This document shows positions 1 through 10,695 of a stretch of DNA of 64,000 nt, one piece after another. This DNA comes from Tridacna crocea (Eukaryota; Mollusca; Bivalvia; Cardiida; Cardiidae), in the NCBI GenBank assembly GCA_943736015.1, contig OX031069.1, positions 38,722,728-38,786,727 of the forward strand. Direction: 5' to 3'. Position numbers and translations under genes: made by a program. The notes beneath the pieces were generated by a model, which saw only the letters and a list, made by a program, of their open reading frames with translations, searched no databases and had not been told where the DNA came from. Numbering within the stretch: position 1 is the first letter of the stretch; each line of letters begins with the position of its first letter.

Positions 1-24
1 CAGGATTGTGTGATAAAGGGCTAA
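1..24 (+). mobile_element. Pal-A right-end fragment
   Basis: The window opens inside a terminal GGATTGTGTGATAAAGGGCTAA, which resembles the right end of Pal-A. The rest lies upstream of the window. Confidence 0.6.
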
Positions 25-74
25 AGTTATCCCTTTTTAATTCTGTGCTGGCCTTGTTTAACTTATCTATTTAA

Positions 75-227
75 AGAAAATTTGAAATTTGTTTTGTGAA
101 GGGTACAAAACACTGTGGGAAAAGGAGAAAATGCTGGTTACCAGCATTTTCTCCTTTTCCCACAATGTTTTCTAAAGGCTTCTCTCTCAGGGGCGTCAAA
201 AGTAGGGATTGTGTGGTAATGGGTTAA
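75..227 (+). mobile_element. Pal-A MITE, left flank missing
   Basis: The hairpin at 108-172 and the right flank ending in TTAA at 224-227 are well preserved. The first ~80 bases of the consensus, including the GACGAC motif, are absent. A near-identical ~20-bp sequence, TTAACTYATCTATTTAAAGA, lies at 58-77 and again at 224-243, bracketing the shortened copy. Confidence 0.8.
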
Positions 228-295
228 CTCATCTATTTAAAGAGTATTTGCATATAACATATATGAACATGAACGTATGTTTCAAATTATGAAGG

Positions 296-421
296 TTGTC
301 TTTGAAATGGTTTGAAAACTTTATGACAAAAGGAGGAAATGCTGATTACCAGCATTTTTTTCTTTTCCCACAATGTTGTAAAATCGTTTTTTCCTTGGGG
401 AATTCCGTGGTAAGGGATTTA
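296..421 (+). mobile_element. Degenerate Pal-A
   Basis: The hairpin arms around GGAGGAAATGCTGATTACC are still readable, and the right end decays to GTGGTAAGGGATTTA. The many arm mismatches suggest an old copy. An open frame running from it to 658 is discussed among the rejected items. Confidence 0.6.
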
Positions 422-787
422 TATTCGATACTTCCTGAAACAACTTTTGATGCAGACTGCTTTGGAAATATCCTGTTAAAACATGGATTGTCGTCAAGAG
501 TTTCACTGAAATATCTTGATGAACATACTAACATGGTAGCAGAAAGAGCAAATGTTACTTTTATATCAATGTTTAAAAAGCGTTGCGTGCTGCAAGACGC
601 AAACTTGGCAAATATAGAAGGTAAAGAACATTTTGTACGATTCGCTGGAGGTCAATAAACTCCTTTTAACTTTATCCTTAATGCTTCCAGCATGAAATAC
701 AGATATCAACTCAACCTTTTCGACGGCTAAAACTACAACCTGCTGAGATTTAGAAAGTTTCGTTGTCTGACAGGCTTTACTGAACAG

Positions 788-855
788 GCAGACGGTATAG
801 ATACAAGATCAGACTGCACTTTTTGTGCAGTCTGATCTTGATCTATGCTGTCTGC
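788..855. mobile_element. Pal-C hairpin
   Basis: Near-symmetric hairpin: CAGACGGTATAGATACAAG, a central GACTGCAC/GTGCAGTC pair, then CTTGATCTATGCTGTCTGC. The left context CCTTTTCGACGGCT at 715-728 recurs at about 40966, so the mobile unit may be longer than the hairpin. Confidence 0.75.
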
Positions 856-1626
856 AAAAGACTCTTTTTTCGCTCATGGTGTTCAAAGGGATAATAGGAT
901 TTTCCAAAGATCGTCTTCAAATTTGTTCAATAAAAGATTGATAAAATCGAGGACAAAACCTTTCCACTTTGACACAAAATTGAATTATGTTCTCGAGCCG
1001 TTCTAAACCAGTCTTTCATGTATCAGATTTTATCCATGCAGCTCACTAATGTAAAATTAGGATAAAACGCTAAAAGCATAATAATAAATTGATATGTGAC
1101 TTGGGAGAAAAATTGACTGGGTGATGCAAACGTTAGAAAATGCCTGCTGCCCAAGGTATGTTGACTATAGTACTTTCTCAGGAAGGCACTGGTAGATGTA
1201 CAGGCCGCCGCTATAATATTAGAATAATGTTGATATCGGAGTTACAAAATCAAAACAAACAACTTTTACATATTTTAACAGCAAGGACTGAAATACATGA
1301 ACATTCAAAAAACGATGTAAACTTTAATAAAAAACAACCAAGCAAAGTTCCATATATTTTTCGATTAACTGGCCAGCTTTTTTTTCACGTCTTTTTAATC
1401 ATCATAACAAAATTATTCAGTACATAGATATAGCACATCGTGATGATAATTTGTTGTTCACTGAATACACATTTTTTTTTAAGTTGGAGCAACCAAAATT
1501 ATAGTTTTATCAGAATAATTTACTGTTGTGACATAGGACTAACTGGAATATAGTGGTGAAACCCTCGTCGATCTGTGCCGGCTAATTTAATCAATGTGTT
1601 CATGAAAGATTTGTGGAGTTAGATTT
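856..1626. other. No recognisable feature
   Basis: AT-rich sequence. The only frame above 90 codons (1140-1427) ends in lysine- and phenylalanine-rich translation of A/T runs and has no coding character. No member of the repeat families was recognised. Confidence 0.5.
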
Positions 1627-1808
1627 GTTATAAAGTTCTTGCAGACGAAAAAGTATCCATAGCTCGAGTGGTGAAATTGCCTTTGAAATGTAGGAAACAA
1701 TGTGGGAAAAGGTCACCAGCATTTTTTCCATTTACCAAATTTTCTTTAAAGCCTTCTTTCCCTAAAATGTTAACAATTGGGATGGTGATGTGAGAGGTAA
1801 TAGATTAA
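1627..1808 (+). mobile_element. Degenerate Pal-A
   Basis: GTTCTTGCAGACGAAAAAG, GAAACAATGTGGGAAAAGG and CACCAGCATTTT keep the Pal-A order. The left hairpin arm is largely deleted and the terminal TTAA has decayed. Confidence 0.5.
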
Positions 1809-2201
1809 GATGTCAACTACAGATGGTGTTTATGATAAAAAAGTTGCATAAAAATAGAATGGAATCGACATACCAATTATGTACCATCAAAACCATTTCC
1901 ATAGCACATTACAATAACTCACGTTATTGTTGTATTTCAGGAAAATAACACAATACAGACGTCGGCAACAGATTTTCATAATTGGATATTATGTCATACT
2001 TTGTTTTATAAATGTTACAAATAAATAGTCTGTGATTGATGTCCAGTAATGTAATACAGTTAGAGCAGTGTCAATTTTCATTGCTGCGCATGCGTCTAGG
2101 GAACATGTCATTTACAAGCAATATCCAGCTTCTGTATTGACCTTTTATCATTCAATCTCGAGTTTAAACGACACTAGGGTAGAAGTATTTTAAAAATATC
2201 G

Positions 2202-2268
2202 TGGTAAAAAAAAAAAAGAAAATATGTCGGTAACCGGCATTTTTCACCTTTTTCTGGAATATTGTATG
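2202..2268. mobile_element. Pal-A core relic
   Basis: The hairpin centre ATGTCGGTAACCGGCATTTTTC remains, with both flanks unrecognisable. The left arm is replaced by an A run. Confidence 0.4.
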
Positions 2269-2505
2269 TCAAAAAGAATTATTCTACAAATGCATATATG
2301 TGGAAAAAAAAATCATCTATTAGAGGTCTTATTCTTAAATTACCAAATAGTCCCCCAATGAAACACAGTATTAGTGGCAGACACCCATAAAACATGTTTT
2401 AAAATATCACTGACCTATAGTGTGTGTTGAACAAAGTCGAATCGCCTCGGAATTTATGGATTTATTAATCAAGATGCAAATTTCAAACAGCTGCCGACAT
2501 CTTGT

Positions 2506-2645
2506 GTCACGTAACATTGTTTGGAACGAGAAATTTCATTGGTTGATAGGTACTGACAGTTGTGCATCCAACCAATGAAATTTCGTACCGCTGCTCACAC
2601 TTTTTGTCACGTGACATTGTTTGGAACGAGAAATTTCATAGGTTT
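2506..2645 (+). repeat. Direct repeat at 100-bp spacing with inverted copy
   Basis: GTCACGTRACATTGTTTGG followed by AACGAGAAATTTCAT occurs at 2506 and again at 2606, exactly 100 bp apart. Between them, CCAATGAAATTTCGT at 2572-2586 is the inverted form of part of the unit. The family is unknown. Confidence 0.7.
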
Positions 2646-2649
2646 AATT

Positions 2650-3385
2650 GCGCGACCGGCGAATTCTTGTTATTGGCGAAGATTTTCGAGAGAGTTTACA
2701 AGTTTGAAGGACTGAAGCAGCCAGACTACATTGGCCACTGACAAAGAGTCGTGTTTTTCTGGTAGACAAATGATTTAGCCATCAGTTGTCCAAAGAATAA
2801 GGAGAATACCTGTTAGCGTAGAAAAGATACTTTTTTTTTTCATTTTTGGTTACCGGGGGCGGGTAATTGGCTGTACACTCTTACATGTAAATCCCTTGGC
2901 TATGCAAAATAGTCTATGAGTGACAGGAGTCAAACTACAGACCCCTCCGTAGAGTAGTTTCTTCCTGCAATAAGTGAAGGATATGGGATCTAAAAGAAAC
3001 AGATGACACATAAAAGAACTGTAGTACATTATTATACCATATGATCACTGATGACAACACGCGGGATTGCTTTAGGTAGCTCTTTACAAATGTTATTTTC
3101 TCAATTTGCCTTGGTGATTTGTGAGCGACGTGCTACCGGAAGAAAGATCAAAATGTCTAGCAAAAGGCACCAAGTTAAAGTTTAACGTACGAAGTCAACC
3201 ATTAAATGCATGCACTTATTTCTTTGCAAAATAAGGTAATGAGTGCGCAGGTATTCATACTCCATTACAGTTTGCTTTAATTACGACATTAGACTCACGA
3301 TCTATATGAAAGATATTCCAGCAAACAATACAAGGTAACCTTTGTTAAATATAGATAATTTTGGTTTGATAGACAGATATATTAA
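2650..3385. other. No recognisable feature
   Basis: No repeat family or credible reading frame was recognised here. Confidence 0.45.
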
Positions 3386-3388
3386 TAT

Positions 3389-3452
3389 GTAAAACAATGT
3401 GAAAAAAGAAGAAACTGCTCGTCACGAGCAGTTTCTTCTTTTGTTACAATCT
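3389..3452. mobile_element. Pal-B-like hairpin
   Basis: The arms AAGAAGAAACTGCTCGT and ACGAGCAGTTTCTTCTT pair exactly. They carry changes from the Pal-B consensus in both arms at once. The outer flanks are not recognisable. Confidence 0.6.
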
Positions 3453-3984
3453 TCAAAAAAGTAGTCATGAACAGAGCGAAAGATTTCGTCTGCAGGTGTT
3501 ATTATTCTAAGGTCACTCGGTAATATCGATACCTTCCTTGTCAATGCTGTTGTCATAGCAACAGATGTTCAATCATGATGCAGTAATCGACAGCATTTAA
3601 TATTTTCAATGTGCACAATATCTGCAGGCGATGTTGAATTGGAAGAGCGGGAAGAGTGGTATAATTCTTACTTGATTTTGTAGTTTATAAATCCCGGCAA
3701 TTATTGACATCTCTGACAATATTATTTCATTTGAAATCGTTGCTATGGGAACTCGATCCATGATCTAATGATTCAATTATTGGCGTTGCTTTTACAATTG
3801 GAGATGCGATCAAAATACATTGCTAACAGAGATTTTTTTTATTCATGACACATGTTTCTTTGATGTGGAATCGGTAAAAATGCACCCATTATTATTATTT
3901 CATTAGTTAATATACACATCAGACCCATTTCTTACCACAGACATTAGTTAGAATGATATTCATGGCATATACAAACATGTACGC

Positions 3985-4032
3985 TACTGAATCCATGCCC
4001 TACTGAATTCATGCTCTACTGAATCAATGCCC
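3985..4032 (+). repeat. 3 x 16-bp minisatellite
   Basis: Three consecutive units of the type TACTGAATCCATGCCC, differing at two or three positions. Confidence 0.8.
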
Positions 4033-4468
4033 GGATACAGGTAATTCTCAGCTGAGATCATGCTAAAGTTAGGCTGAAACCGAGTCATATTAAACTGGTT
4101 TGTACATTTAACTAACCTCGTGTTCTACTGTGTTCATACTCCGCTCGGATATGCGAAAACTGGGTATATGCCAAACTGGGCTTTTGGTACAAGCGTTAAT
4201 GCTAAGTTAATGCTAATGCTTGGTAACTGCTTATAAAATTGTTCGTGCTCATCTCAACCAAGCATGAATTTCCACGGTGAACACACAAAATTTGTTAAAC
4301 TTTATTGAGTAACTTCTGAACTTAAGAGTTTTTCATTGTCTCTGACTATTACATTAAAGTCTTTATACTGTCTTCTCATCCGACACCATCATCGGCTTAA
4401 TTCATTCTGAACTCAGCCCATTTTCATGTATGATTGAATTTAACAAAAACGGTTAAGCCAATCAGCTT

Positions 4469-4650
4469 GGTCCATATTCACCAACCATTCTTAAGAACGG
4501 GCTTGGTTTTGGTTTCCAAGATTTCCTGACTGTGAAAGTAACAGATCTTCTGATTGGCTAAACCATCAGAATTTCTTTACTTTCACATTGACAAAATTTT
4601 GAAAAATAAGACTAAGAATGTTCTTAAGAATGGTTGGTGAAAACGAACCC
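4469..4650. mobile_element. Pal-F foldback element
   Basis: The ends GGTCCATATTCACCAACC and GGTTGGTGAAAACGAACC are inverted. The inner GATTGGCTAAACC is present once and the opposite inner arm is damaged. A stray GCCAATCAG lies just upstream at 4457. Confidence 0.75.
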
Positions 4651-4795
4651 AGAAATCGCGTTACATTCTAAATCTAGACAAAGACTTTGAATGAAGTTAA
4701 AAATGGACTGGGTAGAGAAGTTGCAAAATGCGCAGAAAATGTACCGATATCAAGTAACAAAGAAACACGAAAAAAAAAAGAGTCAACGATCTGAC

Positions 4796-4936
4796 AAAAG
4801 GGGGCTTAATGCTATTGCGAAAAGTGTTGGTCCAAGTTAGCCTGTGTGCAATCCGTGCAGGCCAACCTGAATCAAAACTTTTCGCCATTGGTCAATTTTC
4901 TCTTTGTCCAAAGACTATTCTTCCTGATTAAGTCAC
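4796..4936. mobile_element. Pal-E element, diverged hairpin
   Basis: It starts with AAAAGGGGGCTTAATGC. The hairpin around GTTAGCCTGTG and GTGCAGGCCAACC is imperfect, and it ends with CTGATTAAGTCA, as does the copy at 20354-20473. It abuts the Pal-B copy that follows. Confidence 0.65.
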
Positions 4937-4937
4937 T

Positions 4938-5166
4938 TTAACCCTTTACCCCATAAGACATTTCTATGGTATCTCTAATTGACCCTAAATAACAGCAAGG
5001 ATGATGCCACTTCTTATGTGTATATGACACCTTTTGATAGCATAGAAAACGATGTGACAAAAGGTGAAATTGCTCGTCACAAGCAATTTCATCTTTTGTC
5101 ACAATGTTTTCAAAAGGCTCCTACAGGCAGTGCTTAGAAATGAGTATTTGTGGAGTAAAGGGTCAA
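4938..5166 (-). mobile_element. Pal-B MITE
   Basis: Starts at TTAACCCTTTACCCC and ends at GTAAAGGGTCAA, where one base of the TTAA has changed. The hairpin TGAAATTGCTCGTCAC is near complete. It is inverted relative to the copies at 16682, 42111 and 61428. Confidence 0.85.
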
Positions 5167-5486
5167 ACAAGAAGTTGGTCTTGAGTTCTCTGATGCTGGT
5201 CTTGCTTGATATAGTGCACCACAGAGATGCAATGAGCCCCCTTTTACAAGAGCACAGGTTAAATAGATGATTATCTATTGCCCTCGGTTTATTCGCGTAT
5301 CTTGAAACCTGGCACCCGTTTCAATACGATATTTGGAATTATGACGCTTTTATAAGTACCAAGGGACGCCGTACAGCGATTGATGGTAGACTAAAATCAA
5401 TTTACGGTGTAAGTTAGGGACGTCTGTTTTTTTCAGGTTTTGGCGTGTGGTCCTTTCAGCGCCAAAGACAAGTAACAAGAACCTTT

Positions 5487-5557
5487 TACGGACGGCAAAG
5501 ATCAAGATCTGACTGCACAGAACGTGCAGTCTGATCTTTGATCTACACCATCCGTAA
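5487..5557. mobile_element. Pal-C hairpin
   Basis: The arms TTACGGACGG and CCATCCGTAA enclose GATCTGACTGCAC and GTGCAGTCTGATC. Confidence 0.75.
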
Positions 5558-5689
5558 TTTAAGTTAAACCTGAAGAGGAAAGTCTTTCTCAGAGGCTCAA
5601 CGAATTGTATTTTTTTTGTTATTGAAATAGGTCAAGTATATAATAATTATATTTAGCGCCAGAAGAGTTAATTTTTTACCAGACGAAAA

Positions 5690-5835
5690 AAAATATACTG
5701 TTGAAAGTATTGAACTTGACACTACATCATGGGATTTGCCTTTGAAATAATTGAAGACATTGAAGGAAAAGGAGAAAATGTTCGTAACCTTTGTTTTCAG
5801 CTTTGTCCATGATGATTTGAAGAGACTATTCTTTA
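5690..5835 (+). mobile_element. Degenerate Pal-A half
   Basis: GGGATTTGCCTTTGAAAT and GGAAAAGGAGAAAATG match the left half of Pal-A. The right arm is scrambled. Confidence 0.4.
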
Positions 5836-5840
5836 AGGTC

Positions 5841-6081
5841 TGAACTCATTATACCAAACGACAAAATCTTAGATTTGTCCAAATCGAAAGCATTTGCAGA
5901 CCACAAAATGAAAGTTAAAAAAAAAAAAAATTAGTTTTGTAAAGGGTAGAAAACATTGTGGGAAAAGGAGAAAATGCTGGTTACCAGCATTTTCTCCTTT
6001 TCCCACAATGTTTTCTAAAGGATTTCTAAAGGATTCTTTTTCAGGGTCGTCAAAAGTAGGGATTGTGTGGTAATGGGTTAA
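5841..6081 (+). mobile_element. Pal-A MITE, nearly complete
   Basis: Runs from a changed left end (TGAACTCATTATACC) through CAAATCGAAAGCATTTGC and a perfect hairpin to GTGGTAATGGGTTAA. A 12-base motif CTAAAGGATTTC is duplicated just right of the hairpin. Confidence 0.9.
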
Positions 6082-6139
6082 GTGTATGTACGAGTAAGAT
6101 AAAAAAAAAGAGTGCAAAGGGCATTAAGCATTTTTGTAA

Positions 6140-6363
6140 AGGATTTTTTACTGTTTACCAAACAACAGAGTGAAAGCATTTGTAGACGACGAATTGTATA
6201 TTGCTCAAACGATGGGACCTATCTTTGAAATGATAGAAAGCAATGTTGGAAAAGGAGAAAATGCTGGTTACCAGCATTTTCTCCTTTTCCCACAATTATT
6301 TTTTTCCCAGACACCTATCTTAGGGTCATGAAAACACGAGACTGTGATTAAAAAAAAGGTTAA
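6140..6363 (+). mobile_element. Pal-A MITE, diverged flanks
   Basis: Left end TTACTGTTTACCAAAC, right end GGTTAA. The hairpin is intact and the right flank is A-rich and eroded. Confidence 0.8.
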
Positions 6364-6814
6364 TAATGTGTCGGCGACTGGAATTGTTTTGATCTCGGTC
6401 TTTGCAGCCCCTTGTAGGTTTGTGCCGTAGAGAAAAGTATTGAAAAAATGTTTTTCAAAGCCTGCAAAAATGAGAAAAAGAGAGACTGTTTTCCCGTTTT
6501 GTTGAAAGTTCAATTCCCATAACTCAATATTGTAAAGTTCAAATGCTACTGTAGAGTTTTTAAACATATTTCAACTGTGTGATTGAACTTATCTGATTCA
6601 ATTTTCGAGTACAACATTTGATGATTTTCCAGGGATTGTTTATCACAACCAGATGACATCGAATTAACAGTTTAATCTAATATCTACAATGTTCAATAGT
6701 ATTAGAAACCTAATATGAAACAAAATTGAATAATCTCTATCCAGTGTACTCTTTTAAGATTGATTTGGCCCCGTTTTTTTACTTTTTTCCCCCAATAACG
6801 ATTTAGTTACATCA

Positions 6815-7080
6815 CATTGACCAGTGCACCTATCTATGCATCCCTGTTTTTGGAGTTTTTTTTTACGAATATTTTACAAAAGATTCTCTCAATGCTACTT
6901 ACCCGCATAACCATCGTTGAAAAAAATGACCAGGAATGGGAGATGAGAGGCGAATGAATCCTGTCCTACTGGCTATCATCAAAATTCGGAAAGAAATTGG
7001 CCGAGCCGGAGAACATAACCAGGGACCCCCTAGGTACCAGCCCTGTACGTTTCCGACTGAATTACTGGGCTTGGCATTTT
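6815..7080 (-). mobile_element. SINE-gamma, old reverse copy
   Basis: CCAGTGCACCTATC and the GGGAGATGAGAGG...GCCGAGCCGG...AACCAGGGACC order parallel the clearer reverse copy at 28450-28785. The tRNA-like head is badly eroded. Confidence 0.4.
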
Positions 7081-7427
7081 CTTAAGATATTGACATTAGT
7101 TGTTTGGTGTTTTTAAGTGATAAACAGGACTATCGTACCGCAGCGAATAAAGCGTTATAACATAAGTACTAAAGTTTTATTACTCGTTTGGGCTGTCGAA
7201 TGGTAGCATGAATTTAGAGAATGTCTTTGTATGAAAAGAAAAAACAGGATTCTATATTTCATCTTCATAAAGAGTATTTCAAACAGGGGGAAAAACAAAA
7301 AAAATACGTGAATAATATTTATCGTAAAAAGACACGATTATGTGAGCCATCAAAATGATATTTGGTCTCAGATATTGGCTCTTTGAGCGTCATAGGCGAA
7401 AACAGATGGGTATGATGCATCTCTTTT

Positions 7428-7495
7428 GCGGAATATATAGATCAAGATCAGACTGCACAGAACGTGCAGTCTAATCTTTGCTATAAACCGTCCGC
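7428..7495. mobile_element. Pal-C hairpin
   Basis: GCGGAATATATAGATCAAG pairs imperfectly with the segment ending ACCGTCCGC. The centre GACTGCACAGAACGTGCAG is intact. Confidence 0.75.
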
Positions 7496-7624
7496 TGTCT
7501 ATAAGCCTAGAAAATAAAATCTGAGTTTAATTGGAACGTTTTTTTTTTTTTCCACCCCCGAAAAAGATCGAACTTTTATGTGTAGGCTGTGATGTATACC
7601 TATGATGAATTAAGTTAAAAAAAT

Positions 7625-7880
7625 GTGACCCATCACGCAAAAGGGACCTTCTGGCAACTGCGAAAGTATAAACCTTGGTCAGACTGCTCGAACTGCGCAG
7701 TCTGACCAGAATTGATACTTTTCGCTGTTATGATATTTTCTGTATGAAAAGTGGTCATTGTACCTTGTTATACAATCATTTTTGAACTAACAACTTAAAT
7801 TGACCTTCACTGTTGTTGATCTGTTTTCATCTAATTGATGTGAGAATTCCCTGATAGTCCCTTTTCGCGTGATAGGTCAC
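7625..7880 (+). mobile_element. Pal-E in a GTGACC-TIR MITE
   Basis: The left end GTGACCCATCACGCAAAAGG and the reverse complement of the right end, GTGACCTATCACGCGAAAAGG without its last base, define ~24-bp inverted termini. The hairpin (GGTCAGACTGCTCG... GCAGTCTGACC) lies near the left end. The copy at 10454-10695 is the same element reversed. Confidence 0.85.
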
Positions 7881-8159
7881 ATATAATCACATATACATGT
7901 AAGAATGAAGAGATTGAAGAGGCTTTTTTTGTTGTTGTTGTTGTTTTGTTTACATGGAGGTATGAAAAAAAAACAAACCGAATCACATGCACTGTATGAA
8001 ATTGCGAAGCACTTTCATACAAAAATCTGATTATGTCTTTTTTTTCCATCATTGTTAAGGGAATGAAGCGTATATTTTTTTGTTTTCGTTTAGGTATGAC
8101 ACACTGTTTCACACTTTTTGAAACCCGCAAATTCATCAAGCTCTTGTTTGTTTTTTTTT

Positions 8160-8389
8160 TTAACCCTTTACTCCATAGATACTCATTTTGACATATCAAC
8201 ATCAGACAGCTTTTGAAAACATTGTGGGAAAAGGAGAAATTGCTCGCCACGAGCAATTTCTCCCTTTCCCATAATGTTTTCCACTCAGTCAGAAATTTGT
8301 ATCCTCATTTGTCCATATTTTTAACATCAAATCTTTACTTGCTGCTGAAATGGAAGAGTCTTTAATTGGCAAATCAGGTAAAGGGTTGA
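8160..8389 (+). mobile_element. Pal-A/Pal-B hybrid MITE
   Basis: The left end TTAACCCTTTACTCCATAG is Pal-B type, and the hairpin GGAGAAATTGCTCGCCACG combines a Pal-A outer arm with a Pal-B centre. The right end is GGTAAAGGGTTGA. Confidence 0.8.
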
Positions 8390-9110
8390 AGCAAAAGCTG
8401 CTGAGGGTCAATTATAGTGTTTTTTTTTTTTAAAGTCTAGATATTAGATGTACATGTAGCAAAAGGAGGTAAAACACCTGAAGTCACGAAACGTAGAATA
8501 TGGGTCATTTGTCCCTTCCCCTCCCAAGGGCTCTCCAACTGAATTTGCATCAGTGAAGTATTGATTCTATGCGACAGCAGCAGCGTTGATTCATAATGTA
8601 CTTTATATAACTTGTGAGGTTGTCGGAACGGTCATAAAGTTTAGATAATTGGCTCTTTTCCTACTCGAGAAAAATGCCATTTCTATTTACATGTCTTTAG
8701 CATTCTGAGGTTAATGGCCTAGACAAATATTTGTTCAGTGTATGTAGAATGTAATTATTAAAAAGATGTATGAAAGGGTAAGATGAATTCTTCACCAATA
8801 GGCGTGTTCCGGAAAGTCCATTAGATTCCTGCTGCTCACGTCACAATATTGCTGTACAGAGGTTTTTTTTTCACATCCACGACGTTAACAAACTGCATGA
8901 AATAGAAACATTCAAAGCAAACATTTTCTGGACATTTGTCCCTTCTCTTACAGTATTTTCAAAAGCTCTGAATGGGAAGAATAAAAAAATTCGTATTCCA
9001 TTATTCATTGAATGATACTTTATCAATGGTACTATTGGCTTCAATACGTTCGTTTATCGCTTAGACACTTTAGAAAACGTTTCCGGCTTTTATACTTGAC
9101 CTAGAGGAAG
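8390..9110. other. No recognisable feature
   Basis: No repeat family or credible coding frame was recognised. Confidence 0.45.
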
Positions 9111-9111
9111 A

Positions 9112-9195
9112 AGGCCTGTAAAAACATTGATATGAAAAGGAGACAATGCTGGTAATCAGCGTTGTCTCCTTTATCGATCATGTTTTCTGTCAAAT
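9112..9195. mobile_element. Pal-A core relic
   Basis: Hairpin GGAGACAATGCTGGTAATCAGCGTTGTCTCC (positions 9138-9168). The change relative to consensus is mirrored in both arms. Flanks are eroded. Confidence 0.5.
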
Positions 9196-9517
9196 GAAAG
9201 ACATATTCCGTCATTTTCGCAAACTGTCATTTGCCGTGTGCATACATGTGCTTTCAGTATGGGGTACAAAATTCTGTCATCTCAATACGAAATAACAGAA
9301 ACCTTTTTAACCTTTTTCGTAAATTTGATGAGTTACGAAGACTTTCGAAAAGTCAAGATAAATCTAAATGTATGAAATGTCGCTGTTGAATAAATGCTAA
9401 CTTTACTATGATACTTACTGACGTCGTAATAAAGGCATCAATTCTACATACTGTCGGTGCATAAAGGTACCAATTCTATTTGATAAGCATAATCTACAAC
9501 TAAAATAACTAAGGCAA

Positions 9518-9643
9518 CACAGAGCTTTGTTTCAGCGAAATTGAATGTGACACAGAGCTTTGTTTCAACGAAATTGAATGTGATGAATTGGTGTATTTAT
9601 AGAAAGAAAGAAAGAAAGTAATGTGATGTATTGGTGTATTAAT

Positions 9644-9674
<31 letters not shown>

Positions 9675-9676
9675 AA
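9518..9676 (+). repeat. 33-bp duplication followed by (GAAA)n
   Basis: Two units of 33 bp starting CACAGAGCTTTGTTTC (9518-9550, 9551-9583) differ at one base. They are followed by two ~43-bp units, each containing TTGGTGTATT and a GAAA run. Confidence 0.9.
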
Positions 9677-10035
9677 ATGAATGGAAAGGAAAGAAAAGAT
9701 TGAGGCACGGCTTTGTGCTACGAACATCTACAAATTTATTACTTTCTGCAAATACATACATAAAACAAATACTGTTCACCTAAAGCAGATAGTTTATAGG
9801 GACATTCGGTATAATATGCATAGGTTATGTCACATTTACGATAAATTCATTATTTTACTGCTGCCATATTGCTCCCAAAATGTTATATAAACCAGATAAG
9901 ATCTTTATGACACTCTTTATGTAAAAGAACTGTCGAATTCCACGTATTGACTTTCTTGGTTCTGATACTGCCATTGTCGGGTTGTTAACCTGTTTAGTGG
10001 TAAAGAAACCGTGTTATTCACTGTGATATGCCCTA

Positions 10036-10260
10036 CAACACACGAAAAGGGGCAATGGAACATCTATGTAAAGTGTCGTCTCGGGTCAGCCTGCGCAGTC
10101 CGAGCAGGCCAATCCGAATCGACACTTTCCGATTATATATAATTTTCCGTTTTGCACAAGTCTACTGTATATATAGCACAAAATATAATGTCGTCAAGTG
10201 CCATCTCGGAAATTAGCCTGGGCGGACTGAGCAGGCAGGTCCATGATGACGCTTTACGCA
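10036..10260 (+). mobile_element. Pal-D MITE, eroded right end
   Basis: The left end CAACACACGAAAAGGGGC and two successive hairpin regions with AGCCTGCGCAGTCCG and TTAGCCTGGGCGGAC match the two-hairpin layout of 24226-24485. The right terminus decays after GCTTTACGCAAATG. Confidence 0.8.
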
Positions 10261-10302
10261 AATGTGCTGCAATCCGTTCAGTACTACAGGCTTTTGTGGG
10301 AA

Positions 10303-10372
10303 TTATATATCAAGATGACTGGATTGCACAGAGCGTGCACTGCAGTCTGATTTCTAATCTGTTTTGTCCGTT
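10303..10372. mobile_element. Degenerate Pal-C
   Basis: ATCAAGATGACTGGATTGC, GAGCGTGCACTGCAGTCTG and a final TTGTCCG mark an eroded hairpin. Confidence 0.45.
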
Positions 10373-10453
10373 TGTTTGGTCAAGAAAATAAGATAGATCT
10401 TTTTGAGATCTAGTGGACTGTAGTTACGACTTCCAAAAAAGTCTAGTATATTT

Positions 10454-10695
10454 GTGACCATCAGGCAAAAAGGGACCAACCTCAATTACATGAAAACAGA
10501 TCAACGATAGTATAGGTCAGTTTAAGTTGATAATTCAAAAATCATTGTATAACAAGGTACAATGACCACTTTTCATACTGAAAATGTCATGAAAGCGAAA
10601 AGTGTCAACCCTGGTCAGCCTGTGCAATTCGCGCAGTCTGACCAGAGCCGACATTTCGTAGATCCCAGTAGGTTCCTTTTTGCATGAAGGGTAAC
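10454..10695 (-). mobile_element. Pal-E in a GTGACC-TIR MITE, reverse copy
   Basis: The ends GTGACCATCAGGCAAAAAGG and CCTTTTTGCATGAAGGGTAAC are inverted. The long arm with ACAAGGTACAATGACCAC and the hairpin with GGTCAGCCTGTGC are in the opposite order to 7625-7880. Confidence 0.85.

Noticed and set aside
296-658. 120-codon plus-strand open frame
   Set aside because: Its first third is Pal-A hairpin sequence. The rest (421-658) looks mildly protein-like but has no motif, splice-site support or near polyadenylation signal.
7831-8256. 141-codon minus-strand frame
   Set aside because: It crosses the end of a Pal-E carrier, several T runs and the hairpin of the 8160 MITE; no coding character.
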